Origin: Clostridiales bacterium
Lineage (GTDB): Bacteria > Bacillota > Clostridia > Lachnospirales > UBA12420
DNA length: 64,000 bases
Reading direction: 5' to 3'
Assembly (NCBI GenBank): GCA_003452395.1
Contig: DMOI01000040.1
Coordinates: 1-64,000 of the forward strand
In this document: piece after piece, positions 1 through 9,628 of the stretch
Layout: each line of letters begins with the position of its first letter
How positions within the stretch are numbered: position 1 is the first letter of the stretch
The notes under the pieces: generated by a model
Database searches by the model: none
What the model was told of the DNA's origin: nothing
The model's input: only the letters and a program-made list of their open reading frames with translations
Position numbers and translations under genes: made by a program

Positions 1-10
1 AAGAAATTCT

Positions 11-64
11 AAAATTCAAGCCTACCCTAGCTGTTCCAAAATTCAAGTCTGACCCCAGATGTTC
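11..64. repeat. Two imperfect tandem direct repeats of about 27 bp
   Basis: Two adjacent units at 11-36 and 38-64 both begin AAAATTCAAG and end TGTTC. Between these ends they differ by a few substitutions and one indel. There is no spacer between them. Their origin is unknown; they sit directly upstream of the broken RhuM gene and could be the end of a mobile or dispersed element whose remainder lies outside the window. Confidence 0.5.
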
Positions 65-89
65 AGAAAAAACTAAGGAGTGGTTTTAA

Positions 90-1114
90 GTGAAGAAAAA
101 AGAAATACAGCAAGAAAGTGGATTTACTGAATTTTTATTATATACAACTCCAAATGGTAAAGTAAAGATTGAGATATATCTTTACAAAGAAAATATATGG
201 CTTACTCAAGAAAAAATAGCAGCTTTGTTTGGTGTACAGAGGCCAGCTATTACAAAGCATCTAAAAAATATTTTCGAGAGCGGAGAGCTAAATGAAAATG
301 CAGTATGTTCCATTTTGGAACATACTGCAGATGATGGTAAAACATATAATACAAAGTTTTATAATCTCGATGCCATTATCTCTGTTGGCTATAGAGTAAA
401 TTCTTCACAAGCAACTCATTTCCGTATATGGGCAACGGAAAGGCTTAAAGAGTACATAATCAAAGGTTTTACGATGGATGATGAAAGACTTAAAAATCCT
501 AACAATATATTTGGAAAGGACTTTTTTGAAGAACAACTTGCTAGAATTCGTGATATTAGGTCTAGTGAAAGAAGATTTTATCAAAAAATTACGGACATTT
601 ATTCTCAGTGTAGTGCGGATTATTCTTTGAATAGTGAGATTACACAAAACTTTTTTGCAACAGTTCAAAATAAAATTCATTTTGCAATAACTGGACAAAC
701 AGCAGCTGAAATTATTTACTCAAGAGTGGATAGTAAAAAAGAGAATATGGGACTCACAACATGGAAGAATGCTCCTGATGGAGTAATAAGAAAGCCTGAT
801 GTATCGATTATTTAAACGAAGAGGAACTAGACATGTTAAACAGAATAGTGACTGTGTATCTTGACTTTGCAGAGATGCAAGCTAAGAGAGGAATTATAAT
901 GTACATGGAAGATTGGGCAGAAAAACTAAATGCATTTCTAAAGTTTAATGAATATGAAATATTGCAGGATAAGGGTAAAGTAACTACTGAGATTGCAAAA
1001 GAGTTGGCAGAAACAGAGTTTGAAAAATATAGAGTAATACAAGACAAAAAGTATGTTTCTGATTTTGATGTAGTTGCTCAACAATTAATAGAAAATAATA
1101 AAAAAAGAGGATGA
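90..1114 (+). pseudogene. RhuM-family (virulence RhuM) protein, frameshifted
   Basis: The first reading frame (90-815, GTG start after AAGGAG) encodes 241 residues with the RhuM signature: an N-terminal winged-helix-like part (WLTQEKIAALFGVQR, about residues 36-50), the YNLDAIISVGYRVNS block (about 91-105) and the RIWATERLKEYI block. It stops at 813-815. The second frame (833-1114) continues the same family without a start of its own: LNEEELDMLNRIVTVYLDF and then MYMEDWAEKLNAFL. Family members read through this junction as one protein of roughly 330 residues with a few extra residues at the break, so a short deletion that shifts the frame is the simplest explanation. RhuM proteins are accessory genes of unknown biochemical function, often on islands. 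The two halves could still be made as separate polypeptides, but the second has no good ribosome site. Confidence 0.8.
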
Positions 1115-1339
1115 AAATTTACTGGGTTTGTGGGGTGTGAGTTTTGGGATGATAAACGTTTGATAACCAAAAGCTGAAGTGGTTATCAAAATGCAGATAA
1201 ACCTTGTAGATAAAGGATTTTATATAAAGAGCATATATGTTACAAACATCAGAAAACATAGTGATACATTGTGTAATACGATATGAAAAATAGTTTTGGG
1301 TTGTGTCAGATGTGGAGATTATAAGGGGAGGGGTAGTAA

Positions 1340-2101
1340 ATGAATAATATAACAATTGCTACATGGAATATTAGTGGTGGTGTTTCAAAGGATGTAAGTG
1401 AAGAAAATTATTTTGATCAAGAAAAAAGTTCTGAAATTGATGAAAGTTTTTTAAAGCAAATTATTAAATTGATAAACAAAAAATATATTGACATAATATG
1501 CTTTCAGGAGATAATTACAACTGAAAGAATTAATTATATTAATAAAATATGTGATAATACTAAGTTAAAATATAAAAGTATTCTCGAATTAAGTGAATGT
1601 AATTTAGTTCAAAATACGGATTGTGGAATTGCAATCTTATCAAAATATCCAATCAACAAGGATAAAAGCATAGTATTTACTAATCCAAAACTAGCTAAGA
1701 CTACATCAACAGGTGCAACATACTATACGTATGATAAAGGTGCCATAATGGCAAACATTTCTATAGGAGATAAGGAAATAAATATTATTACGAATCATGG
1801 TTTTCCTTTTAGAAGATTTAATTGCATACCTGAAAATCATTTAAACATTTATGAGGAATTTTCAAATTTTATAAATCAATATGAAAATGTTATAATAACT
1901 GGTGATTTTAATGCTGAAAATATTAAAACTTTAATGCCAAATATAACCAAAAGGGTAAATGAATTATTTGGTGAAATTACGACAACTGATGGTAAAAGAT
2001 TTGACAATATTTTAATTGATCGGAAATTTAAAATGATTAATAAAGAAATTATAGAATTATTATCAGATCATTTTTTATGTATTACAAATATAAATATTTA
2101 A
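1340..2101 (+). CDS. Endonuclease/exonuclease/phosphatase (EEP) family protein
   Basis: A 253-residue protein with the conserved EEP-fold metal-dependent phosphodiesterase motifs in order: TWNISG at 8-13, CFQE with the metal-binding Glu at 57, NHGFPF at 152-157, GDFNAE at 188-193 and SDHF at 242-245. Family members hydrolyse phosphodiester bonds in DNA, RNA, inositol phosphates or sphingomyelin; the substrate cannot be told from sequence. There is no signal peptide, so it acts in the cytoplasm. The ATG at 1340 follows a GGGGAGGGG ribosome site. The gene stands alone between a RhuM pseudogene and an unidentified gene fragment, which suggests an acquired accessory locus. All key catalytic residues seem to be present. 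Confidence 0.85.
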   Translation: MNNITIATWNISGGVSKDVSEENYFDQEKSSEIDESFLKQIIKLINKKYIDIICFQEIITTERINYINKICDNTKLKYKSILELSECNLVQNTDCGIAILSKYPINKDKSIVFTNPKLAKTTSTGATYYTYDKGAIMANISIGDKEINIITNHGFPFRRFNCIPENHLNIYEEFSNFINQYENVIITGDFNAENIKTLMPNITKRVNELFGEITTTDGKRFDNILIDRKFKMINKEIIELLSDHFLCITNINI

Positions 2102-2137
2102 GTGATATTGCCTAAGAAAATAATAGATGATTTCTGA

Positions 2138-2362
2138 CACTATTTACCAGGAAAGGGAGCTAAGTTTGATTATATAGAATTAGAAATAGATGCCTATACA
2201 AAAGAAGGAAAAAGGATTTGCAAGATATTGGGGTTGAAATTTTGGTGTGATAATCAGTATGGTGGGAAAATTTATGCAAGTGATAATAATGACAGTAGGG
2301 ATGGTTCTAAAACTATGATAACCACTTTTAACCGTGAGGGAAACACACCACCACTACGATAG
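2138..2362 (+). pseudogene. Unidentified gene fragment without a start codon
   Basis: A 74-codon open stretch begins right after a stop at 2135-2137 and ends at TAG 2360-2362. It has no ATG, GTG or TTG start with a ribosome site near its beginning. It reads like a real protein (for example KFDYIELEIDAYTKEGKR, then ILGLKFWCDNQYGG), with codon use like neighbouring genes, so it is probably the 3' remnant of a decayed gene. I do not recognise the family. Confidence 0.35.
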
Positions 2363-2398
2363 AAAATTTTAGATATTAAATAGAGGAGAAGAATTAAT

Positions 2399-2911
2399 AT
2401 GAATAACATTGACAGATTAATTAGATTAAGATATGCATTAGATATAAAAGACACAGATACTGTAGAGATATTTAAACTTGGAGGTATCATAATAACAAAG
2501 GAAGAAGTAAAGGAAATGTTTGCAAGAGCAAAAGATTTTTGTGATGATGAAGATAGTGAGTGTGAAGGAATCAATAAACTTAATAGTAATAAGTTTGATT
2601 CGTTTTTAAATGGATTAATAATATTCAAACGTGGAAAGCAAGATTTGAGTATAGGAGAAGTAAAAAGACCTACAATGATATTGAAAGATAATGAAGGTAT
2701 GAATAACATTATGCTTAAAAAGGTAAAGATTGCGTTGTCACTTACGAGCGATGATATAATTGAAATATTAGCACAAGTAGGAATTTGCTTGACAAAAAGC
2801 GAATTAGGAGCAATATTTAGGAAGGAAGGCCACAAAAATTATAAAGAGTGTGGAGATAAATATGCTAGGAATTTTCTGAAGGGATTGGCCATGAGATATA
2901 GAAAGACATAG
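2399..2911 (+). CDS. DUF1456 family protein (YehS-like)
   Basis: A 170-residue protein made of two similar helical halves: residues 1-75 (MNNIDRLIRLRYALDIKDTD, then IFKLGGIIITKEEV) and about 100-165 (NNIMLKKVKIALSLTSDDII, then AQVGICLTKSELGAIFRK). This internal duplication and the trailing FLKGLAMRYR block are typical of DUF1456/YehS proteins. Their biochemical role is unknown; they are small, soluble and found sporadically in bacteria. The ATG at 2399 follows GAGGAGAAG at good spacing. The gene is monocistronic. Confidence 0.75.
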   Translation: MNNIDRLIRLRYALDIKDTDTVEIFKLGGIIITKEEVKEMFARAKDFCDDEDSECEGINKLNSNKFDSFLNGLIIFKRGKQDLSIGEVKRPTMILKDNEGMNNIMLKKVKIALSLTSDDIIEILAQVGICLTKSELGAIFRKEGHKNYKECGDKYARNFLKGLAMRYRKT

Positions 2912-3024
2912 GACAGTTTGTATTTTTATGTATCTTATGTAAATAAGAAAAATAATGTGATTAATGAGAATTTGTTTTAGTTTATAGATGTACTGATAAA
3001 AGTGATAGTCGGAGGAGAAAGCTT

Positions 3025-3639
3025 ATGTACGTAAAAGATCAGGATTTATATGAGAGATTTGCGGGTAAATCTGAAAATAGCATTATTAATTTTTATTTTC
3101 GCTTAAATCAGCTAAAAAACCTTTATAGACAAGGATGGATACAGCTAAAAGGTGAAGAGTTTAAAGAAAAGTGTGAGTCTGTCGCAGATCATTCTTTTGG
3201 GCTTGCTATGTTAAGTAATACGATAATAAAGAAATATAGTTTGAACCTAGATGAAGAGAAATGTTTTAAGATGGCTTTGGTACATGAACTTGGGGAAATA
3301 CACGTAGGAGACTTTACTCCAGTAGATAATGTAAGCGATGAAGAAAAGCATAAATTGGAATATGATGCGGTAAAGAAAGTACTAAAGGATTGTGAGTGGG
3401 AAGATGAGTACTTTAGGTTATGGGAAGAGTTTGAGGACTGTAAAACAAAAGAAGCAGTATTTGTGAAGGAACTAGATAGCCTAGAGTTCTTGATGCAAGC
3501 AGCTTGCTATGGCTATGATATAAGTATATTCAACAGGAGTATAAGTAGGGTGAAAAATGAAGTATTGGTCAATATAATTGAAGAAATGAAAGTGTTAACT
3601 AAAAACGGAGATACTGACATTAGTCGGATAAAGAGATGA
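3025..3639 (+). CDS. HD-domain hydrolase (YfbR/HDDC2-like nucleotidase)
   Basis: A 204-residue cytoplasmic protein of the HD superfamily. The metal-binding pattern is visible as SVADHSF (His56), then ALVHELGEIHVGDFTPVD (His87, Asp96). Relatives such as YfbR and HDDC2 remove phosphate from deoxynucleoside 5'-monophosphates; this substrate is inferred from family similarity only. The HD dipeptide that names the family reads His-Glu here (87-88), a conservative change that may keep metal binding. The ATG follows a strong GGAGGAG site. The HAD phosphatase 40 bases downstream could be co-transcribed and would fit a nucleotide or metabolite clean-up role. Confidence 0.8.
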   Translation: MYVKDQDLYERFAGKSENSIINFYFRLNQLKNLYRQGWIQLKGEEFKEKCESVADHSFGLAMLSNTIIKKYSLNLDEEKCFKMALVHELGEIHVGDFTPVDNVSDEEKHKLEYDAVKKVLKDCEWEDEYFRLWEEFEDCKTKEAVFVKELDSLEFLMQAACYGYDISIFNRSISRVKNEVLVNIIEEMKVLTKNGDTDISRIKR

Positions 3640-3680
3640 GATAAGGTACGGTTATTGAATTAGAACGAGGGAGTGAAAAA

Positions 3681-4328
3681 ATGATAAAAGTAGTTATTTT
3701 TGATATGGATGGTCTTATGTTTGATACTATTCCAATATGGGATAAGGTTATGTTTGATTTACTAAAATCTTATGGGGCGGAGTTTACACAAGAGGTAAAA
3801 TCTAAAGTTTATTCTATAAGGCAAGATGAGTGTGTGAAATATTTTATTGAAAAATTCTCAATACCACAAACACCTGAATACCTTATGGAAAAGATGGGAC
3901 GAATATTTAAACAGCATGCTAAATCAGTAGAAGCTATGCCAGGGCTTTATGAATTACTTGATTATTTAGAAGAAGTGGGTATAAAAAAAGCTATTGCAAC
4001 AACAAGTTTGAGAAAAGACGTCACAGTATTAGTATCAGGAATAAAAGATAGATTTGCTGAAATAGTTTGCGGTGATGATGTATTGCATTCAAAACCTGAA
4101 CCAGATAGTTATATAGAAACTATGAAGAGGTTAGGGTATTTAGCAGAAGAATGTATCTCACTAGAAGATTCAATTAATGGTGTTAAATCAGGCAAAGCAG
4201 CAGGATGCTACACTATAGCAGTACCTAATGAACATTCAAAAGATGTAGACTTTAGTGCTATTGCAGATTTGGTAGTAAAAGATTTGAGTGAAGTTATAGA
4301 AGTTATAGATAAAAAATTAAATGTGTAG
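3681..4328 (+). CDS. HAD-superfamily phosphatase (beta-phosphoglucomutase-like)
   Basis: A 215-residue protein with all HAD motifs: motif I DMDGLMFDT (8-16, nucleophile Asp8 and acid/base Asp10), motif II ATTS near residue 108, motif III with SKPEPDSY, and motif IV with EDSINGV. The alpha-helical cap lies between motifs I and II, as in beta-phosphoglucomutase and GPP-type sugar-phosphate phosphatases. The substrate is unknown. It starts at an ATG after GAGGGAG, 41 bases after the HD hydrolase. A second gene of similar length and type is at 44248, so the genome carries paralogues. Confidence 0.85.
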   Translation: MIKVVIFDMDGLMFDTIPIWDKVMFDLLKSYGAEFTQEVKSKVYSIRQDECVKYFIEKFSIPQTPEYLMEKMGRIFKQHAKSVEAMPGLYELLDYLEEVGIKKAIATTSLRKDVTVLVSGIKDRFAEIVCGDDVLHSKPEPDSYIETMKRLGYLAEECISLEDSINGVKSGKAAGCYTIAVPNEHSKDVDFSAIADLVVKDLSEVIEVIDKKLNV

Positions 4329-4444
4329 TTGGAGTGGAGGTATATATAAAATTGATTTACAAAGGATTTGGAATTTGAGTATAAGGTGACAAAAAAAGAC
4401 CGTCACCATGTGTTATATGCCTAAATGAAAATAAGGAGTAAAAT

Positions 4445-5353
4445 ATGAAAAAATACATATTTGTAGTGGAAGATAATGAAGATGGCGAGAGGATTGACAA
4501 ATACTTAGTTAAAAATATTGCAGAACATTCAAGGGAGAATATCAAAAAAAACATAGATAAAGGGAATCTTTTTATAAATGGAAAAGTGGGAAAGCCAAGC
4601 TGTACATTAAAATCACTTGACAGCATTGAGATTGATATTTATGAGGTGGGTGAGACGAGGACTGTTCCAGAGGATATACCAATTGATATTTTATATGAAG
4701 ATGAGGATATAATAGTTGTAAATAAACCCCAAGGAATGGTAGTACATCCGTCTCCTGGGCATCTTTCGGGTACACTTCTTAATGCTCTTTTATACCATGC
4801 AAAGAAAAGCTCGTCAAAAAGTGGGGTTACTATAAAAATTGGTGTTGTTCATAGGATTGATAGGGATACCTCTGGCATTCTTGTCATAGCTAAAAATAGT
4901 GCAGCACATTGTCACTTGTCAAAACAATTTGCATTACATACGATAAACAGAAAATATCACGCAATAGTGCATAATGATATTGCAAACGATATTGGAAAGA
5001 TAGATGAACCGATAGCTAGGGAAGTAGTAGATAATATGAAAAGGGTAGTAGACTATATTAATGGAAAAAATGCGGTAACGCATTATAAAGTTTTAAAAAG
5101 ATTTGGGAAGTTTACTTATGTAGAATGCAATCTTGATACAGGGCGTACTCATCAGATAAGAGTGCATATGGCGCACATAAATCATCCATTACTTGGAGAT
5201 GATTTATACGGGTCTGTACACACACATGAATTACAGGGACAGGTACTACACGCAAAGGTGCTTGGATTCATACATCCAACAACTAATGAGTATGTTGAGT
5301 TTGAGAAAGAAGTTCCTGAATATTTTAAAAAGCTGCTTGAAGAATTTGAATAA
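4445..5353 (+). CDS. RluA-family RNA pseudouridine synthase
   Basis: A 302-residue enzyme that isomerises uridine to pseudouridine in RNA. An S4 RNA-binding domain occupies about residues 10-70 (DGERIDKYLVKNI, then NGKVGKPSCTLKS). The catalytic domain has the RluA motif II as HRIDRDTSGILV with the catalytic Asp near residue 139, then the GRTHQIRVHM motif near 238. Family members modify 23S rRNA (RluC/RluD) or tRNA; the position modified here cannot be assigned. The ATG follows AAGGAG. The gene is preceded by a short gap holding a small GGTGAC/GTCACC stem and stands alone. Confidence 0.9.
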   Translation: MKKYIFVVEDNEDGERIDKYLVKNIAEHSRENIKKNIDKGNLFINGKVGKPSCTLKSLDSIEIDIYEVGETRTVPEDIPIDILYEDEDIIVVNKPQGMVVHPSPGHLSGTLLNALLYHAKKSSSKSGVTIKIGVVHRIDRDTSGILVIAKNSAAHCHLSKQFALHTINRKYHAIVHNDIANDIGKIDEPIAREVVDNMKRVVDYINGKNAVTHYKVLKRFGKFTYVECNLDTGRTHQIRVHMAHINHPLLGDDLYGSVHTHELQGQVLHAKVLGFIHPTTNEYVEFEKEVPEYFKKLLEEFE

Positions 5354-5420
5354 GTAAAAAAATTAATAAATGGAGAGGAAGTGTGATATTATTATTTTTA
5401 TAAAGAACATGCGAAAATGT

Positions 5421-5449
5421 TTGAAAAAAATCAATAAATAAGGTATAAT
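5421..5449 (+). promoter_or_regulatory. Predicted sigma-A promoter of the SLH gene
   Basis: TTGAAA at 5421-5426 and TATAAT at 5444-5449 with a 17-base spacer. It lies about 80 bases upstream of the TTG start at 5532, so the transcript has a moderately long leader. Confidence 0.65.
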
Positions 5450-5531
5450 TGATATTATAGGAAAACGTTTTTATAAATTAAAGTGTATTTTAAAGGCAGG
5501 TTTAATTTTAGTATCTAAGGGGGAGATTTTA

Positions 5532-7907
5532 TTGAATAAAAATTTTGTTATTAAGATATTTATAGTTACTTGTATCATAATATTTTGTATATATTTCTTA
5601 AAATTGAATAGTTCTAGTTCGGCGGCGAGTGAAATCGAACCTGAACTTATAGGTGTGTCAATTGTAGATTCTACACATTTAAAGCTTACATTTAGTTTGA
5701 AGGTATGGAATAATGGAGTGGCTACTAATAATACAGAAATAGAAGTTAGAAGGACTGAAAGTGGCGATGTCATAAACATAATTCAAATAGAAGCTGTACC
5801 TAACGGTTCTGGAAAAATTAGTTGGCAAGTTACTCTACAAGATGCACTGGTAGATGGAGAGCTTCCTACGGTAGAGATAAAGGACGGTAGTAAAATAATA
5901 CTGGATAGTGATGATAATACGATGGCTGATGATCAAGATTATATTAAGGCAAACAGTCCAGCACAAGAGGCAGTTCTTTTAGTTGTAAATGATGCAGAAA
6001 CTGTTACTAGTATGAAGAATGCTTTGGAAAACAATGCAGCTGTAATAGGTATAGACGTATCAGAAAGTTCGGATTATGAAGAGCTTGATGATAAAAAAGA
6101 GGTGGCAGAGTACATAATCGATAAAAAGGGTGACGACTATGCGAACATAGAATTTCTTGCTGATATGTTTGAGTTAGCTATTGCAGGCCAAAAAGCGATA
6201 GATGAGATAAATGATGCATCAGATATAGAAGAAGTGAGAGAGGTAGTGGAAGATAGTAATAGTCGAAAGGCGTTAGGACTATCTATAATAGATTATAATA
6301 AGCTTAAAGATGCAGAAAAGGATGCTGTGTGTCAGGCGGTTTATAATTCAGGAACTGATTATGATGAAGGAACAATAGAAGATAATTTACTAGCAATAAA
6401 AGATAAATATGATGATGCTGTTGAAAAATATGATTCTTCTGATACAACTACTACAACGACAACAACAACTACTACTACAACTAAGAGTTTAATAAAAGAT
6501 ATAAGACAAACAATAACAGAGACTACAGGTATAGCTAAAGTTGCGGAACAACTAGCTAAACTTATAGATGCAAATAAAGATAAAACAACAGATGCTAGTA
6601 TAAAAACTGAGATAGCCAGAGCTACAAAAACAATTTTTGATAGAGCTTCTAAAATTGCTTACGATGATATGGAGTTTGTAAAAGAAGGACAAATTACTAT
6701 TGTAAGTGCATATGACTCTAGCTTATATGTTGCTATAGACAGAACTGCTAGTATTGTAGATACGTTAAAAACCTCTTTTGGAGCTGGAAATTTAAGTTCT
6801 GAGGCGAATAAGTTAAGAAAGGAAATAACAATATCATCTATTTCTGGACACTTCAATGATAAGGAAGTGAGGTTTCCAATTAACGCACCTGTTTTAGATA
6901 AGGCGAAGGAAAAACTAGTAGGATTTGTTATTAAACAAAGAGACCTAAATATTTACATCCCACATGATGCACTAAACACAAAATCAGAAAATGGAAATGT
7001 AGATAAGATAGAGATAATATGTAAAAAGCCACAGGATATTGTAGTAACGGATGAGGGAATGACTACTGTAGGTAATATCTATGAGTTTGAGGCTCAAAAG
7101 GTACTAAAGGATGAAAGTGGATTAGAAAAGAAAGAACAAATTGATAAATTTGATAGTATGGTACAAATAGAGATGTCTTTTGCAAATGAGGATGTTTCAA
7201 ACTTAGAGGATGTTAGTAAACTTGGGGTTTATACATATAACGAGGATAGTAAAAAGTGGATAAACGTAAAAAGTGAAAATGATGTAGAAAATAAGAAAAT
7301 AACCTTTTACACAACACATTTCAGTAAATATGTTATTGCAGAATATAATAGAAGCTTTGATGATGTACCAAAAGAAAGTTGGGCATATGAGTATATTAAG
7401 GACTTAGCGGCAAAACAAATAACAACAGGAGTAGATGAAAACAATTTTGATCCAACAGGGAAGGTATCTAGAGCTCAATTTGCTGCATTAATAGTTAGAG
7501 GGCTAGGGATAGAAACTAAGGATTATCAAGGTAAATTTACTGATGTTGTAAGTGACTCATGGTATGCAAGTGCGATTGAGGCTGCGGTAGATGCAAAGCT
7601 TGTTACTGGTGTAGGAAGTGGTAAATTTAATCCTGATGGACAAATAACTAGAGAAGAAATGGCTGTTATGATAATGAGAGCGTACAGAAGTAAGAAAAAT
7701 ATAAATATAGAGAAAGAATCAGATAAAGCTGCGGGAGTTTTTGAAGATGCTTCAAAGATGAGTGACTGGGCGAGAAGTGCTGTGCTAGCTGCTAAAGCAA
7801 CAGGTATGATAAGCGGAATAACTGACAGGAAATTTGAACCTAAGCTGCCTGCTGAGAGGGCACAGGCTGCGAAGCTAATAGTAGAACTACTAAAAGCATG
7901 CGAATAA
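5532..7907 (+). CDS. Large surface protein with three S-layer homology (SLH) domains
   Basis: A 791-residue exported protein. It starts at TTG 5532 after AAGGGGGAG and opens with a hydrophobic signal segment (residues 5-24) followed by a Ser/Ala-rich stretch. The middle is poorly conserved, and a run of about 13 threonines sits near residue 305, probably a flexible or glycosylated linker. Three SLH repeats fill the C-terminus from about residue 609: FDDVPKESWAYEYIKDLA, FTDVVSDSWYASAIEAA and FEDASKMSDWARSAV. SLH triplets bind pyruvylated secondary cell-wall polymer, so the protein is anchored at the cell surface. Whether it is the main S-layer protein or a minor surface protein is not shown. 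It is monocistronic with its own promoter. Confidence 0.85.
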   Translation: MNKNFVIKIFIVTCIIIFCIYFLKLNSSSSAASEIEPELIGVSIVDSTHLKLTFSLKVWNNGVATNNTEIEVRRTESGDVINIIQIEAVPNGSGKISWQVTLQDALVDGELPTVEIKDGSKIILDSDDNTMADDQDYIKANSPAQEAVLLVVNDAETVTSMKNALENNAAVIGIDVSESSDYEELDDKKEVAEYIIDKKGDDYANIEFLADMFELAIAGQKAIDEINDASDIEEVREVVEDSNSRKALGLSIIDYNKLKDAEKDAVCQAVYNSGTDYDEGTIEDNLLAIKDKYDDAVEKYDSSDTTTTTTTTTTTTTKSLIKDIRQTITETTGIAKVAEQLAKLIDANKDKTTDASIKTEIARATKTIFDRASKIAYDDMEFVKEGQITIVSAYDSSLYVAIDRTASIVDTLKTSFGAGNLSSEANKLRKEITISSISGHFNDKEVRFPINAPVLDKAKEKLVGFVIKQRDLNIYIPHDALNTKSENGNVDKIEIICKKPQDIVVTDEGMTTVGNIYEFEAQKVLKDESGLEKKEQIDKFDSMVQIEMSFANEDVSNLEDVSKLGVYTYNEDSKKWINVKSENDVENKKITFYTTHFSKYVIAEYNRSFDDVPKESWAYEYIKDLAAKQITTGVDENNFDPTGKVSRAQFAALIVRGLGIETKDYQGKFTDVVSDSWYASAIEAAVDAKLVTGVGSGKFNPDGQITREEMAVMIMRAYRSKKNINIEKESDKAAGVFEDASKMSDWARSAVLAAKATGMISGITDRKFEPKLPAERAQAAKLIVELLKACE

Positions 7908-7948
7908 TTAAGAATAGTATATTAATAGAAAAAGAGAGGAAATGACAG

Positions 7949-9505
7949 ATGAGTATTTTAACCGTAAGTAATTTGACACATGGATTTGGGGATAGGGCTA
8001 TATTTAATAACGTTTCATTTAGACTACTAAATGGTGAACATATAGGGTTTGTAGGGGCAAATGGAGAGGGTAAATCTACTTTTATGAATATAGTAACAGG
8101 TAAACTTCAACCGGATGAAGGAAAGGTAGTTTGGTCTAAACGTGTGAGAGTAGGATACCTTGATCAGCATACATCACTAGATGCGACGATGACAATAAGA
8201 GGAGTCCTAAAAACTGCATTTAAGTATCTTTTTGATATGGAAGAAGAAGTAAACAATATGTATGAAAAGATGGCTGATGCAACTGACAAAGAAATAGAGA
8301 ATATGCTTGATGATATCGGAAACATTCAAGATATTTTAATGCATAATGATTTTTATATGATAGATGCGAAAGTAGATGAAATAGCTAGGGGACTAGGTTT
8401 GATGGAAATAGGTATGGATAAAAATGTATCAGACCTAAGCGGGGGTCAAAGAACAAAAGTTCTACTTGCAAAATTGTTGCTTGAGAAGCCAGAGATACTG
8501 TTGCTTGACGAGCCGACTAACTATCTTGATGAGCAACACATAGAGTGGATAAAACGATACTTACAAGAGTATGAATATGCATTTATACTTATATCACATG
8601 ATATACCGTTCTTAAACAGTGTAGTAAATATTATATATAATGTAGAAAATCAAGAGTTAAACAGGTATGTTGGAGATTATGATAATTTTCTTAAAGGACA
8701 CGAAGCAAAGAAAGTACAGCTAGAAGCAGCCTACAAAAAACAACAACAGGAGATTGCCAACTTAGAGGATTTTGTAGCGAGAAATAAAGCCAGAGTATCG
8801 ACTAGAAACATGGCGATGTCACGTCAAAAGAAGCTAGACAAGATGGAAGTAATAGAACTAGTATCAGAAAAGCCAAAACCAAAGTTCAACTTCAAGGAGA
8901 AAGGTGCATCAGGCAGAGTAATATTTGAAACAAACGAGTTGGTCATAGGGTACAATGAGCCACTTTCAAAACCAATAAACCTCAAGATGGAAAGAGGTCA
9001 AAAGATAGCAATAATAGGTTCAAATGGGATAGGTAAAACCACACTACTCAGAAGTATATTAGGTGAGATAGAACCAGTATCAGGTACTGCAAAGACAGGT
9101 GATTACCTATCGATTGGGTATTTTGAACAAGAAATAAAAGACAAAAATAACTATACATGTATAGAAGATGTATGGAATCACTTTACAGCAATGACTCAAT
9201 ACGAGATACGTTCAGCTCTAGCAAGATGCGGACTTACAACAAAACATATAGAAAGCAAAATAGCAGTACTAAGTGGTGGTGAGCAGGCTAAGGTCCGCTT
9301 ATGTAAGCTGATAAACACACAAACTAATTTGCTAGTATTAGACGAACCAACTAATCACTTAGACGTAGATGCCAAGGCTGAGCTTAAGCGTGCATTACGA
9401 GAATACAAAGGAAGTATACTCATAATATGTCATGAGCCTGAGTTTTATATGGATGTGGTGAGTGATGTGTGGAATTTGGAGGAGTATACCACTAAGATAG
9501 TGTAG
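7949..9505 (+). CDS. ABC-F family ATPase (YbiT/YkpA-like ribosome-associated)
   Basis: A 518-residue protein with two ABC ATPase domains and no membrane segments, as expected of ABC-F translation factors that bind the ribosomal E site. Domain 1 has Walker A GANGEGKST (about 36-44), signature LSGGQRTK and Walker B LLLDEPTNYLD. The linker (about 250-310) is helical and basic (NLEDFVARNKARVSTRNMAM). Domain 2 has Walker A GSNGIGKTT, signature LSGGEQAK and Walker B LVLDEPTNHLD. Its length and arrangement fit the YbiT/YkpA subgroup better than antibiotic-resistance ABC-F proteins, whose interdomain linkers are often longer, but resistance cannot be excluded. Start ATG 7949 after GAGAGGAAAT. Confidence 0.9.
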   Translation: MSILTVSNLTHGFGDRAIFNNVSFRLLNGEHIGFVGANGEGKSTFMNIVTGKLQPDEGKVVWSKRVRVGYLDQHTSLDATMTIRGVLKTAFKYLFDMEEEVNNMYEKMADATDKEIENMLDDIGNIQDILMHNDFYMIDAKVDEIARGLGLMEIGMDKNVSDLSGGQRTKVLLAKLLLEKPEILLLDEPTNYLDEQHIEWIKRYLQEYEYAFILISHDIPFLNSVVNIIYNVENQELNRYVGDYDNFLKGHEAKKVQLEAAYKKQQQEIANLEDFVARNKARVSTRNMAMSRQKKLDKMEVIELVSEKPKPKFNFKEKGASGRVIFETNELVIGYNEPLSKPINLKMERGQKIAIIGSNGIGKTTLLRSILGEIEPVSGTAKTGDYLSIGYFEQEIKDKNNYTCIEDVWNHFTAMTQYEIRSALARCGLTTKHIESKIAVLSGGEQAKVRLCKLINTQTNLLVLDEPTNHLDVDAKAELKRALREYKGSILIICHEPEFYMDVVSDVWNLEEYTTKIV

Positions 9506-9628
9506 AATTAATAGATAGTTTCCTTTTAGAAAATACATGCTTTTTAGTATATTGATATTTTGCTAGTAAATACTAAAAACAATACTGAATTTTTAATCAG
9601 ATGTATCAAAACTAGGGGGGAATTTTTT

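Noticed and set aside
11..64. Possible CRISPR array end at the start of the window
   Set aside because: The two units are directly adjacent with no spacer and differ from each other; no third unit follows.
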